Below are positions 1 through 47,650 of a DNA stretch of 64,000 bases, in pieces. Position 1 is the stretch's first letter. Each line of letters opens with the position of its first letter. Location of the stretch: the NCBI GenBank assembly GCA_018806985.1, contig JADANN010000013.1:1-64000 (forward strand), written 5' to 3'. Source of the DNA: Angiostrongylus vasorum (lineage: Eukaryota > Nematoda > Chromadorea > Rhabditida > Metastrongylidae). A program made the position numbers and the translations under genes. The notes beneath the pieces were generated by a model that did no database searches, had not been told where the DNA came from, and was given only the letters and a program-made list of their open reading frames with translations.

Positions 1-35247
<35,247 letters not shown>

Positions 35248-36087
35248 CGTACTGAGTGTTGAAGTCAGTACCGAACCCGCTTTCGTTCCTCGAGGTCGCC
35301 GCCACCGCCTTCAGTTGTAGGAGTTCGCGCCCGTGTCGCTGCCGATGCCACCCGAAGTGTGTTTACAGGTGGTATCTGACCGTCTCAAAATCATATACTG
35401 CCTCAACGTTTACTGTACGGATCACCATCGAATGGGAACTGCAACCGGTGCGATCGTCAAACATTAGAATTCAGGACTCGACGCCATCGTCGCTGAGCGC
35501 TTTTCATATGTACTCAATCCTATGGTTCAGAATTCAGACGTAAATAAGCCTGACATCAAACATTTGTCCTAAATCGGCGCTAAGATTAGGACCTGCTAGC
35601 CTTCAGGCTATGTGGCAATGAATCTGATTCGAAACCTGGCATGAATGGCTGTGCATCAGACTGATGTTTAAGAAATTGGGTCGAATGAGATGACGGATTC
35701 CAATCCATTTGAGCTCTGATTACTGTGGTTACCGGAAAATTACTAGAGTAGAATGATGATGTGTTTCGCGAAATCGACGAAAACTAGATTTAAAGCAGCG
35801 AAAATCTCACTGCATGTTTTCTTCACGGCTCATCTAGCCCTTAGAATATGAGCGCTATAAAAAACTTTTGAAGACACTTCCGATCTTATTTTTTAATTCC
35901 TTTTGAGTCTATCATGGGATTTCTGATGATTTTCTTACGTAACAATCCAGCTGCATATAAACTCTTTTCTATGAAGTGGATTATCCAGAAGACAATATAG
36001 GATTTCTTCTTCTAACTCTGTTTTTTCAGTTTGGTATTGAGCCCTTGGCTTCGTATTGCATACGACTTCAAAGTACTGTTTTCATGT

Positions 36088-36360
36088 GCTCAATAGGGCG
36101 CATGTCGGAGACGCCCTGCAAAACACACGTGGATGGAACCCGTGTCCCACCAAGCCTTCCATCCCCCCAAGGGTCGGCAGTTGGTACCGGACTTGTCTGG
36201 GAGGATAGCAGCACTGACTCGACACATCAGTAGGCCACTGCAAGTCACTGTAAAGGCCAGATATGCAATCAGTCACCTCCAAACGGTGCTTAATGAAGTC
36301 GAATGCATAGCGCATCCCTCAGGGAATGATCAACGCCGAGAGCTTTATCCTTTATCCTTT
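36088..36360 (+). mobile_element. tRNA-derived SINE (family B)
   Basis: GGGCGCATGTCGGAGACGCCC head (A box shortened by deletion), B box GGATGGAACCC, body and TTTATCCTTTATCC tail. An imperfect ATGTGYTCA duplication flanks it. Confidence 0.85.
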
Positions 36361-36705
36361 TATGTGTTCAGCGTTGATGATTTTAATTCTTTCCTTAATT
36401 AATTTCTGTTCCATCTAAAATTCCTAAGTAACGATTGCCATACAATTCCATCATCCTTATTTCTTCTCCTTATTTCGCTATGTGCTGGCTAATATTATAC
36501 CGACTGCTGTAGGATACATTGCTGGCCCAAAATAGATCATATTGGAGGCAGCAATCGATCAATACCCGTACTGTATAAAAGTGGATCGCAGAGTGAAGTC
36601 CATCATTCGAGCAGTGCTCCTTCCGTTGGATTTGAGTCGATGGAACTGCGAACACCCAGATCGCCACAACGACCAGCTCTGTGGATCACCGTCGCTAATG
36701 AATCT

Positions 36706-36738
36706 GGCTCTGAAGAAGGCGAAAACGTCGAAAGCTGG
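36706..36738 (+). ncRNA. Hammerhead-like motif, rearranged 3' half
   Basis: GGCT-CTGAAGA-AGGCGAAAACGTC-GAAAGCTGG. The CUGANGA box is intact. Stem II and the GAAAC/GUC order are disturbed. Confidence 0.35.
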
Positions 36739-37076
36739 CCGAATAATCCTTTTTATCAACCCCTCGTTATCTTAATAGTCCAAGAATGTAGTAGAGGATG
36801 GCTTATAAGCAAAGAAACAATTCTGATTGGAAATCGACTGATTGCTACAGGATATTTTCTCACTAAAGAAACAAATAATTTCGGTTGGAAAACGACCGAG
36901 GACTGTCCTCTATTCTGCGGAGCTACTGAATGAAGTCTGGTCACTTTCGCGTATGTAGAGTTCTGTATAAAAGGACAGTACTGGGTGACGCGATTCATCT
37001 GTATGTGAAAACGGCCAAGATCTATCTATAGCGCAAGAATAATTAATTGCTGTGGACATGCAACTCAAATCATTGG

Positions 37077-37112
37077 GGTTCCGAAGAAGGCGATAATGCC
37101 AAAATGTCAGCC
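37077..37112 (+). ncRNA. Hammerhead-like motif with compensating stem I change
   Basis: GGTT-CCGAAGA-AGGCGATAATGCC-AAAAT-GTC-AGCC. Stem I GGUU/AGCC still pairs and stem II GGC/GCC is kept, but core positions (CUGA to CCGA, GAAA to AAAA) are mutated. Confidence 0.42.
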
Positions 37113-37400
37113 TTAATAGCAATTTGTAACAAGCTCTTGTAAGCCCACCAATAGCCCTGAATATCGATGATTCATGAAGAGGTTCAATAAATGTCGAAAT
37201 TGAAAGTTTGCCTTGCTGCATGCGTAAACCCTGCAGGATTTGTGCATTTGAAACCTACAAGTTATGAAAAAATCCCAGAAAAAAGGTCTGATATCTATGC
37301 GATATGTGATGGAATGAGTAGAGAGTACCGTACATATTTAGCTTTCATCATTCATTGTGTTTCTTCCAAAAGTGGATGTCGGCGCCTAAGAAGGTGCTGA

Positions 37401-39331
37401 CTAGTTGAAATGAACAGCTTAAGTGGGAAAATAAGTGAAGAAAATCAACAGATATGGTGCAATGCTACTGTTGGAAATGTGAATTTCTTTTTTATTACGT
37501 ATTATGTGCAAAAAAATGGGGCCCACACACTTCAGCCGTTGTCACACCAAAGTGATATCTCGTAAGAAGAAACTCAGTTGTGCTAAGAGACTAAGGGCGA
37601 GATAGGCTGAGAGAGAGAGAAAGAGAGAGAGAGACTCAAGACATCAACAGACTGGAACTTTTTATCCCATTTGGGAAAATATTTGGTGAAGAACAAAATC
37701 GTACAGAGCGCTTCAGTTACTTTCTATTACTGATAAGCTCTGTTCGCCTACCCTCTCAAGAAGGCGACAGTGTGCGTTCAACACTTTTGACATGTTCATT
37801 CTAGAACAAAGAAATTTCTGAGGTGTACCACCATAAGGTCAAAATTTGACAAACATTTCCCAAATCTGTCGCTTACTTAAGTCGGCTAATGTTGGAGCAC
37901 AACGGATTTCCAATAGTCCATAAACTCAAATAAAAGAAATTAGAAAGAGTTGAAAAGTTATCTGATTATAAGAAAGGACAGATAAGAAAGGCAGGGACGA
38001 GTATGAAGATAAGATAAATAAAAAAATAAATGAGAAACGGTATAAAATGGCGGAAAAAAAAGAAGAGAAGGCAGAAGCATAATGATATTGATGGGGAAAA
38101 ATTTACCGTCAGAAATCGGTTTTTGATGGCCGTTTTACATTTTCTAGCTACGAACAGTAACCATGCTTGACACCAGTTTTTCGATTTGCGAAGATTTGAG
38201 AGATATTAGAAACAAAAAACCAATGAATCTGCAGAATCTGCAGAGATTTTCTACTGATCGTCGCTTCTACTTCTTCAATGGAGCACCCCCACACTACGAA
38301 TTTGCTTTTGGCGTCACGGCTTCTTATGCAGACCCAGGCCGACGACGTCATCCGAGTGTGGATGTTCGAGCGAGTTGAGCTTCTCCTTGATGGTGCCCAC
38401 GTCGTCAAGCGCCACTCGACTCGGGTCGACTCTGTTGGCCGGTTGGAAATGAACAGATACTGTTTTTCTTCACCAGTAGAACACTGAAACCACCCACTTA
38501 TGGTAACTCTAACAACAATATCGGTCTACTGAATCGACCTTTTTACCACAATTGTACGCTTTTTGTTAATAGAAATAAATTTAGTAACGTAAATAGTTTT
38601 TGAAAACCGCGCCATTATTCGCAAGTGCTCTTGATGATTGCAAAAAACTAGGTTAAGCACACATATTTGTAAGCTACAATACTATAACACTCTGTGGTGA
38701 TAGCTTATAGTCGTAGCACCACTGCTGAGATTGACCAGAAGTTCAGCTACTACAACCTCATCTAACACTCTGATCATCTTCGCTGCCACTCACCCGGTTC
38801 ATGACTTAACCTCACCATATCACGTCTAGATTGCGGCCAGAGAGATATCTACATTGAGCATGAAAAATTGTAGGGCACAGAACTTCACCTTGGAATTGGA
38901 ATTTTTCAATTTCTTCCAACCATCTTCAGCCAAGGACAACCGCAAATTTGAAAACTGCCGGTGTAACTCGGAAACGATAGATGCCCGAAAGGAGAATCCT
39001 AGAAGGATTCAGAAAATTCCAAGCCTTTCTGTTGGAGAAAAAGTAGCAGATTTTACAAATCTTTGTTTCAAACTCTTCCTGGTGCAAATGAGGTCCTCAG
39101 TGTGCACACACTTAAGGGATACGAAGGAAATGTTGCATACAATGTTTTTTTCTGCCGCTCTAGGAAAAAAGTTAGCCATCGATGGGATCAAAGGGCAGTT
39201 CGCTGACGCAGTATTAGTCCTAGGTTTTGGATGGAAACGTCGTGCTGACTAGGTCTTGCAGATTATGGATCTCGCTGTGTATCGCAATTCAACATCTATG
39301 GGCATTCCCAACTACCATGGAGCGGTAGGTC
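37401..39331. other. No gene recognised
   Basis: Contains a GA-rich microsatellite at about 37609-37634. A 132-codon plus-strand open frame at 38854-39252 has no domain I recognise. Confidence 0.45.
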
Positions 39332-39690
39332 ACTTACTTACTTGACACTTGAACGGCCCGTCTCCACTGGTTGTGCGGGCCCCGGCATAATCACCATTTT
39401 TCGGAGGTTTGCTGGTTAAGCCATTGCAGTTCCTTGTAGTCTCGAGCCTGGCCAAAGTCTGCCCAGCTCTTCACCACCACATGCAGTCGCCGGCCTTTTT
39501 TGCATCAGAGGGAGATTTGCCACAATGTGATTAGTTTCATACCAGGAAAGTGGTGGATCCTGGTATTAGTTTACTCTTAGCTAGGCTTTCTGATGGAAAC
39601 GCCGGACTCCTTCTCAGCTTGGGAGACTCTGCCGGGGGCGAATCCCCCGCTGTACATCCGATACCGAGGAACACCTCCCACCTCCCATAT
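39332..39690 (-). mobile_element. Family A retroposon
   Basis: Reversed copy from ACTTACTTACTTGACACTTG to GGAACACCTCCCA. The 5' hairpin half is partly replaced by a repeated CACCTCCCAC, and no clear target duplication is seen. Confidence 0.85.
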
Positions 39691-40640
39691 AGGAGGGGGA
39701 GTGAGGGGTGGGATTCCTGAGTGGTAAAATACGATGTGGAGTGAGACCAATACTATTATGAAAATCTCTAAGCTAAAGAATTCAACATGTCTCCTAAAAA
39801 GCACAGTTGAAAATAAACCAATGACAAAACACCGCCTTAAATGGTTGCAATCACCTCCTTCGTACGAAGTTTCGATTCACGCATGAGCTATCGAATTGTC
39901 GCTGCTGTTATTTTCATTGACATCAGTTTTAGCACAAGTGTAAAATATATGCCACCAAACTGGTAGTTTCACAAATGAACGAAGAAGGGATACCAAAAAG
40001 AGAGCAAATTCAAACAAGAAAAGAAATGAATCTGTAAGCCACCTACGATCTACAGACTTCTAAGTTGTCGTTAGATAGAAATTTAAAAATTGTTCTTCTT
40101 GCGGAAAAGATTATTCATAAACTAAGCACAAGTGTCCGTATCATTTTGACGTCGGCCTTAATGATCACTTGTTGTTCGGAGCGTGGCAAGTCAACGTTTA
40201 CCGCTGCGCCGACCATAGGAGGATTCGCTTTGATAATTAAAGCCATCAATGCCTTAAAAAGTTTCGTTGTGGTTTTTCTTTCTGTTCTTGACTAAGCATA
40301 TACTGATAGCTCTGCACTAAAGGAAATGAGCAACGTAGTTATTACAGAGGAAGAGTAGCCGAGTTAATGCCTTACGGTATTTCGAGACTAGACGTTGGGA
40401 CCATTCTCGGTGGGTGCAGGCACTAGAATGATTCAAGGCACTTGATAAATATAGAAATCCGTAATTGAAGTGTAAACTTTAAAACGTCATTTAAATTCAG
40501 ATCTTCGAAGTCTCTCACTTCGAAAAAATAAAGATGAGAACCATATAATACATATAAGAGCATGAAGCAGAGTTTTTGATAAGATGATAAACCGATACTT
40601 CGTTCTTCAAAGCATGGTTCCGAGCAACACTGTTTCTATT
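39691..40640. other. No feature recognised
   Basis: AT-rich, no supported feature. Confidence 0.5.
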
Positions 40641-41074
40641 TTAACCTTTTTATTTACTGCCTATTCTTTCTAACGGCAGCGTATGTTGCGAAATACAACT
40701 TCAACGAAGCTGAGATATTTACAAAACTCTGGACCGCAGGTGCCTATGGTGGGGAGCGAACGCGCTTTGTCCCTTTCCGGGGAGTAACGCGTTCACCACC
40801 ACACCATGCGGATCCTTCGTTTCGTCTGTCTCTCAGCTAGTTCTATCGATCTCTGCCATCAGCAATCACCCGTGAGCGGGATTGATCTGGCGCGCCCAAA
40901 TCGGTAATGAACCCAGTTAAGCTGAGGCTTTAGTTATAATAATAATCTTAGTCGTTTTATTTACTGCCTACTCTTTTCATTGGCAGGTATATTGCGACAT
41001 ATAACTTCAATGATGCTGATATTCATTATACCCTGCCACTGAAAGGAGTAGGCAGTAAATAAAACGGTTAAATT
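40641..41074 (+). mobile_element. Family C repeat followed by a family C hairpin
   Basis: The first 310 bp are nearly identical to 27034-27344. They are followed by an inverted pair (GTTTTATTTACTGCCTACTC at 40954 and its inverse ending at 41070), the same arrangement as at 27034-27478. The two loci therefore descend from one compound element. Confidence 0.85.
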
Positions 41075-42084
41075 AAATCAAATTAAATTAAAAAAATAAG
41101 ATGTATTAAACGCTGCTTTAGCAGTATCGATTCAGTTCACCAAAAAGAATTCACAGGAAAGCAATTTTAACACGAAAAAATACAGCAACTTTGAATGGCG
41201 TTGAGTTGTGGTGTCTCGTGTAAGGGGACAAAAATGTCGCTCTCCTAAGAGAATGTTTTGTGTTTGATTGTTGGCAGTTTAGATCTACATCGAGTCTCAT
41301 GGAAACAATCAGTCTTCAGGGGTATCCATTTTTTTCAGTACCTAATAAAACATGCCTTTGTCTGCAGCTCCTCAATACAAGAGAATTCCGCAATGCAAAC
41401 CACCTCACATAACCCCACACGCGATACTCCGTCTACTTGTCCATGGACACACAAACCTGGAGGTGTGCTTGTGACATCATCAGGAAAAGACGTGGTTCAC
41501 TGGTTTAACAAAGAGTCTCGCAGAACAAGGTGGTCGTCATTGCTCCCGAGCCAATGCCTGGATTATAGTAGATTATTGCTCCGGTCCACCATAGCCTTTA
41601 TTGATGTTGGGTGCTTTGGCCGGTAATTAAGTGGTCAATACAGATCTGCTCTGTGGGTTATTGTGAATCTGATTCACAAATCTGGACACGGTTGTTCTTC
41701 ATGGAACGCTTTAGCTAAATCTTCCTGATTCCTGCACAATCTTCATCAGTTGTGGTCCATCTTGCCCCAGTGCAGTTCATTCGGCTCTTTCCATTTAACA
41801 GGGGGCATCTTCATTTTTGACACTAGTTCCTTTACTCTTTTATTTCTTGGCTAGCATGCACGCATGCATGACTGGGCTGGCCCATACGTGCCGTTGGTTT
41901 TCTTTTTGGTTCAGCTTCCACATCTGAACTTCGAATTCTTTCTCATTTTAGGGAATTCTAGGGTTCCGCTTAGATATTGGTTGTCGAGCCCATGGTTGGA
42001 TAAGAGCATCCCTGCAGGTTTTGATTGCTCCAGGAACCCATTGAACATAACATGTTCCTATGTGAAAAAAGTGCGACCGTCTTT
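41075..42084. other. No gene recognised
   Basis: Unclassified sequence adjoining the truncated 3' end of the RTE copy. The plus-strand frame at 41258-41626 shows no known domain. Confidence 0.45.
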
Positions 42085-45000
42085 CTTACTGTAGGTTTGA
42101 CATCCTGAGGAATCAAGTCGCTAACGGCCCTTGTCCATCGGTTATCCATCGGCTTCCGTTCATATGCACTAACCGTCTGGCCCACCTAATTTTCGACAGT
42201 TTGGCGTTTAGAACATCGTCTCTTATTTTTGGTCATTGACGTAGATCGGAACCGCGGATCCCTTCCCTCACCTGCATGATACGGGAGACTCTTAGCGTCG
42301 CCATTTTCGCTGCGGGTTCAGCAACCGTCCTTCATCCCTTTTTTTTGTAGAGATCAGGTTTCTGAGGCATACATTAAGGCAGGGAGAATCGTGTTGTTGA
42401 AAAGGTGGGCACGGATTCCGTTGTTCTTTGTTCACCTCTTTATAACCTCGATGCTCTTGAAAGCTCCCCAAACTGCTCGTTCCCTTCTGCTCAGCTCTGG
42501 AGCTAAGTCGTTCAAATGTTGATTACCCGACCTAGATAGACATAACTGGAGCATTCGAAGATATCCGTTCCGTTGAGCGTGAATGGGGCATACGAAATCA
42601 ATCCGTTCCTCATGAACATCGTTTTTGTGAGATTTAGGCGAGGACCAATCTTTCCACAGGCTCTATAAAAGTCGGAAAGCATAGTTTCGCTTGGTTAATG
42701 TTTGGTGCTATAAGGACGATGTTATCAGCAAACCGTACATGGTGTAACTGCCGACCATCGATATTTACTCCATATCATTCTATTGCAATGTTCGCACCAT
42801 TCTGGAGAGTGGCGGTAAATAATTATGGCGTGATGGTATCGCATTGCCTAAGCCCTCTTTTGACGTCACTGTTAATATCGTTACAGAATGGTGACATCTT
42901 GGTTGTGAAATTTTTTGTACAGCTCACGAAGAATCTTTATGTACTGAGTGGGGACTCTTCTGACTATCAAGGGCTTCCATGACTGCTTCTATCTCAATTG
43001 TATCAAATGTCTTCTGTAAATCGAGGAAAGTGAGACAGAGCGGTCTTTTGTACTCTCGCGATACTTCGATGAGTCTGGTCATCGTGTGGATGTGGTCCAT
43101 CCTACCAAATCCTTCTTGAAATCCTGCTTGCTCACATGGCTGTCCTTCGTCCAGTGTTCTGTCAATCCTGTTTAGGATGGCTCGAGTGAAAAGTTTGTAG
43201 ACGACAGACGAGCAAGCAGATTGGGCGATAGTTGCCGATATCGTGTAGGTCACCCTTCTTGAACAATAACACGGTCTAGCTGGTCTTCCACTGAGTAGGG
43301 ACCTTGCATTCAGACAGGTAACGTGTGAAGAGCCGAGCCAGTGTGTTTATGAGGGCTGCGGAAGGTTCTTCAGATGTTCTGATCTTATCCTGTCCGGACT
43401 TGGTGCTGTTCGATTTTCCACCGACGAAATGGCACGGCGGATTTCGGAAGAGAGAACCGGTGGCACAACATATCCATTCTCCTCTCTTGGCTAATGTCAT
43501 ATACAGGAGGTAGACGTGGCTATCGAAGAGACCTGAGTAGTATTCGTGAATGATTTTCTTCACTGCCTTTCTGGACGCTGTAACTGTTCCGTCTGGGCGT
43601 TGGAGTGCAATAATCTTGGTCATGTAACTGGCGAAGCTTTGGTGTGCTTTGCGAATGATCTTCCCGGCCTCTGCAGCTTAGGCCATAACTGCTGCTATTC
43701 TCTCTTTAAGATCTTCTTTTTATCGCCTGTCTGCATTGTTTTGCAAGTTCGGACGTTAGTTCGCGGTTGCCTGCAGATAGTGCGATTTCACGCGTATCAG
43801 CTCGAGTGTTTCTGGAGGCAGACGTCTCTTGGTGACTTTCGAACTTTTAGCATTCATACCGCTAATGTTAAGATGTTGAATGAGCCAACCGTATTCTTCG
43901 TCGATGTTATCAACAATGGCATCTTCCCAACAGCCGACTAATGAATTGAATATATCCCAGTTTATGGTGGTTGTGGGACTCCGGTCCTTGAATTTAGCGG
44001 CTTCTTCTCCTTTCCGCGGGACACAGAATCTTGCACGAAGGAGACTATGGTCTGATCCCACGTAGAATTTTTGGGACAACAGCGACATGGGTTGGGCAAA
44101 ACCTTCTGTTTACTATGGTGTGGTCTATTTCGTTATGGTACTCTCCGCTGGGACACTCCCACGTCAAACGTTGAGGGTGGGGCTTTTGGAATTGCGAGTT
44201 ACCATAGACGATCTTCGTCGTCATGATAAACTCAAAAAGCCGCCCATCCTGTTCGTTCCATTCTAATCCATGGGTCCCAATATGACGTTCTACAGAAGTT
44301 CTTCTTGGTCCAATCGTGACGTTGAAATCTCCAATGATGACCTTGAAGAATGTACGGTCTTCTCTGTAGAACTGCTCCAAGTCCATGTATTCTTCGTCAA
44401 GTTTAGTGTTGGCGCGTAAACGACGAAGGTTGTCATGGCCGCTAGTGATCCACATCTTTTTAATAGTAAATGTCCAATTCTGGTTGTAAGTTGTTCGAAT
44501 GAATCGATGTTCATGGACAAACTCGTGTTAACGAGAACGCCGATGCCGCCGACTCCTATAGTGTCGCATGTTCCGACGAACAGTTCTTCTCTGGTGTCGT
44601 AGACGGCGTTGAATGGGTTGCGTCGTCTCGTCTCGGCCAGGCCGATGACGTCGCACCTTATCCTTCTCGCTTGCATAAGCAAATCTTTTATCGAGGACTC
44701 GGATGCAAGTGTACGTGCATTGTAGGTACAGATCGTCGTCACCTTAGTTCTTCGTTATCCAAGCAGCTTCCATTGGCCCTGAGATCTTAGCAGCCTCTCC
44801 GTACTCGTCCTACCAAACGCTGCGAAATTGGGGGGCTCTTTTGGGGGCCCGGTTTTTTTTACTGTGTTTAGCAGTTTGATACCCACGTATAGCTTGATGG
44901 GCTCTGAACGTGGGAGCTGGGTATACTTATGGGTAGCTTGCCAGGCTCTCCCAGAGTGGAAATGGAGGTTGTTTGTTGGAGGCGACTCATAACCTCCTCC

Positions 45001-45307
45001 CATATACTTACCTGTCACTTGATTGCAGGCTTTTGGACGAATTGACTCGTAGAATACAATCAGCACTCGTAGAATACAATCCGAGGACGCACCCACACAC
45101 GCATGCATGAATACGGCCAGCAAATACAGCAAGTATGTGCCTAATCGGCGCAGCAGAAACCGGGAGTCCATCTCCTGGATCCACCTGCGTCTCCGGGAAG
45201 CAAAGGTCGCTTTTTGGTCTGCGATTAACCCCTATCCGCCACCTGGAGATGCGCCGCGTAGCCTCGCGACTAGCCGGCTCGAGATCCCTCATGTGAGGGA
45301 GATCCGT
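42085..45307 (-). mobile_element. RTE-like non-LTR retrotransposon, inactive copy
   Basis: Minus strand, 5' end near 45307. The APE-type endonuclease spans 44742 to about 44060: [48 protein letters not shown]. The reverse transcriptase spans about 43620-42700: AFTRYLSECKVPTQWK-type segment, LFTRAILNRIDRTLDEGQ, QAGFQEGFGRMDHIHT, CLTFLDLQKTFDT, then VRFADNIVLI. The catalytic FADD is FADN here. Several frame breaks interrupt the protein. The 3' end diverges from the other copy after DNRWTRAVSDLIPQDVK, so the last 230 bp or so are missing or replaced. Confidence 0.92.
42721..42750 (-). pseudogene. Reverse transcriptase motif C with mutated second aspartate
   Basis: VRFADNIVLIAP replaces the family's xxFADDIVLI. 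The second Asp, which binds a catalytic metal, is Asn, so polymerase activity should be lost even if the frame were intact. Confidence 0.8.
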
Positions 45308-45328
45308 GGGCAGCTGCAACTAGAAGAG

Positions 45329-45423
45329 AGAAGTGTATTGGACATTAATCAGGTTGAGGATGAATACAATGAAGCATGTGCTATTATGAAGCAGGAGTGT
45401 CCAAGCAGTAGCGTTTTGACCTA
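45329..45423 (+). other. Possible terminal coding exon
   Basis: EERSVLDINQVEDEYNEACA, then IMKQECPSSSVLT and a stop, lies just outside the 5' end of the RTE copy. It looks protein-like but no acceptor or partner exon was found. It may belong to a gene interrupted by the insertion, or be chance. Confidence 0.25.
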
Positions 45424-46030
45424 GTGTCCGCTCCTCACAAATGCTCGCTTGAAGTCCACTCAGCGAGTGCAGCTGCTTCCGACTCTGAATGAAACGATCG
45501 GTCTATTTCAGGACGACAGAGATGAAGAGCACGATGGAAGTGCGCATCTTCTCCAACCACTCTAACATCTTTTCAGAAACTTCATCCGTTTTATTATGGT
45601 TTCCTTTTCTATTGGCCTCATTCTATATCATTACTTGAAATGCTTACCTCTGTTTTATTTACGGAGTTACTTTTTAACAAGTAGTTCTCGTTTACTCGTT
45701 ATTATCTAGAGGTTCCGGGTGTGATAAAGTGTTTTCTGTTCTACTTTTAAGCAAGCTATTAAGATATCAGTTCAAAATAGGAGAGGGAGTTGATTGGACG
45801 GTTAGCGTTCATACATAGCGAATTGCGGTAACATTTTTCGTTCGTTTCCATCTCTCGAGCAATCGTCTTCCTATGTTATGAAGTCTACTAGAACTGAAGT
45901 TTCGGGAAGTCACACCTACAAGTGGTCTAAACTATCAATATATACACAAATACACATTTTTTTTATTTATTGAACTACCAGTACACCTGTCCATTTTGAG
46001 AAATTTTCCTGCGGTTTCGAGTCAAAAGTT
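45424..46030. other. No feature recognised
   Basis: AT-rich, nothing supported. Confidence 0.5.
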
Positions 46031-46039
46031 AGCATTGAG

Positions 46040-46285
46040 TATGTTGAACATACATATACACACAGAGAGACAAACACATATACACACATATAAACACACT
46101 TATATACATGTACATCCAAATACACACACGCACACATACACATACAGGTGCTCATGCACACAGATATACACACACACACAGACATGCACACATACATACA
46201 AACACACACGCATACACACATGCAGATGCTCATGAACACAGATACACACGGACGTACACACATACACACACATAGACTGACAGCA
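46040..46285. repeat. CA/CATA-rich microsatellite
   Basis: Degenerate ACACAT/CACACA tracts with two diverged longer units around CATGCACACAGATA and CATGAACACAGATACAC. Confidence 0.93.
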
Positions 46286-46999
46286 ACACACAGCATACTC
46301 GTTGGCAAATACACCTTTCCAGCAGTCTTCTTAAGCAGAAAAAACTCCTTTTCGAAGAATAGAAGGACTAGGTCGCTCGAATTGGCGATTTGTAAGGGGT
46401 TTGCGACGTCCTCAGGAAATGCTGGCAACAGGAGAAATTTTTTAGCTTGTCAAGAAAGCCTAACAACTATAGTGTCCATGTACATTCTTACTAAATGCCA
46501 TTGTTCAACTGATGTGAGTTTGCTATGGTGTCTAAATTGGAGCATAATTGTTAATAAGCAAGAAGCGCTTATTCTTTGTTATGTTGTCATACATATACAT
46601 AATCTTTTAGCATTATCAACAGCGAGATTATGACGTATACTAATAATAAACTACTACTTTCCACACGGCTCCAGTTGATATATGAAACCTAGGATAGAAC
46701 GGCATGAATCTTGGCAAACCGATCACGACAGAAATGAAAGAAAAAAAAAGAGAAGAGAAACCTACGAAGTCGATGAAATTCCTTAAAAAACTACACTGTT
46801 TCTATCCGTATATGACGAAATGAGCAGGTCCAAGCCTTTTTGCATAGAGACGCTGTCCGACCACGCGCGCCACAAATAACCCCGTGAATGTTGGATTAGT
46901 CGCGCTCCGGAACTCTGCTTATGAGAACATAAGTTCTCTAATGGACTGATGAGGTAGCATGAGGGAATAGATAGCACATAGTTATAGCATTAAACTAAG
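46286..46999. other. No gene recognised
   Basis: A minus-strand open segment at 46310-46428 (LQIANSSDLVLLFFEKEF) lacks splice support. Confidence 0.4.
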
Positions 47000-47011
47000 A
47001 AGTGTTACGAA

Positions 47012-47370
47012 TACCTCCTAACGGTTTACCTCCTCACTGCGATGCACAGCGAGGGGGTTTATCCCCTGGCACGGTCTCCCATGCTGAGAAGGAGCCGGGC
47101 GTTTCCATCAAGAAGCCTAGCTAAGAGTAAACCAATAGCAGAATCTACCACCGTCTTGGTATCAAAGACGCATGGTGGCAAATCTTGCTCTGATCCACAA
47201 GGACTGCGACTGCCTCTGGTAGTGAAGACCGGGGGCAGACTTTGGCCAGGCTGACCTCGAGACTACAAGGAACTACAGTGGCTTAACCAGCAAACCTTCG
47301 AAAAAATGGAGATTATGCTGGGGCCCGCACAACCAGTGAGGACGGCCTATTCAAGTATCAAGTAAGTATC
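47012..47370 (+). mobile_element. Family A retroposon with 12-bp target duplication
   Basis: Flanked by AAGTGTTACGAA at 47000-47011 and 47371-47382. Tail TCAAGTATCAAGTAAGTATC shows the family's 7-bp tail unit. A short deletion removes part of the 5' hairpin. Confidence 0.93.
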
Positions 47371-47399
47371 AAGTGTTACGAACAAGTGGTAGTTCAAGC

Positions 47400-47650
47400 G
47401 GGGTTGGCTGGTAGTGACACCTATTAGGTTGATGGAGAATTTTTTTCTTTGCACGACCCGTTTTAAACATCTACTATGCGGATGCCAGCATTTCTTGCAT
47501 GCGATTCGTTCCCCCACATCCATCGTCCACGGATGTCTTCCAACATTTTGTCTGCGGATTAGGCTTCTGCCTGGAGAATGAATGCCGTTGAATGCCGATT
47601 GAGTGAGTCAATTATTCCTGGAGTACTAGAATAGGGGCGGGCTAGAGCGT
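47400..47650. repeat. Family E repeat fragment
   Basis: CTACTATGCGGATGCCAGCA, GCATGCGATTCGTTCC and CATCGTCCACGGATGTCTTC parallel 9450-9530. Confidence 0.5.

Larger units (their letters stand above)
36361..37400 (+). repeat. Unclassified repeat region with two hammerhead-like motifs in tandem
   Basis: Two motifs about 370 bp apart in the same orientation (36706, 37077) suggest terminal repeats of a decayed Penelope-like element. No protein domain is readable in the short open frames here. Confidence 0.4.

Noticed and set aside
35256..35543. 95-codon plus-strand open frame
   Set aside because: Lies antisense to the GC-richer leader of feh-1, with no domain; probably a shadow.
37754..37775. 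Further hammerhead-like copy (CTCTCAAGAAGGCGACAG)
   Set aside because: Only the 5' half resembles the motif; no GAAAC-GTC follows.
38854..39252. 132-codon open frame
   Set aside because: No recognisable domain, no splice or codon evidence; not called a gene.
45967..46291. Cys/Val-rich and Thr/His-rich open frames
   Set aside because: They come from the CA-rich microsatellite.
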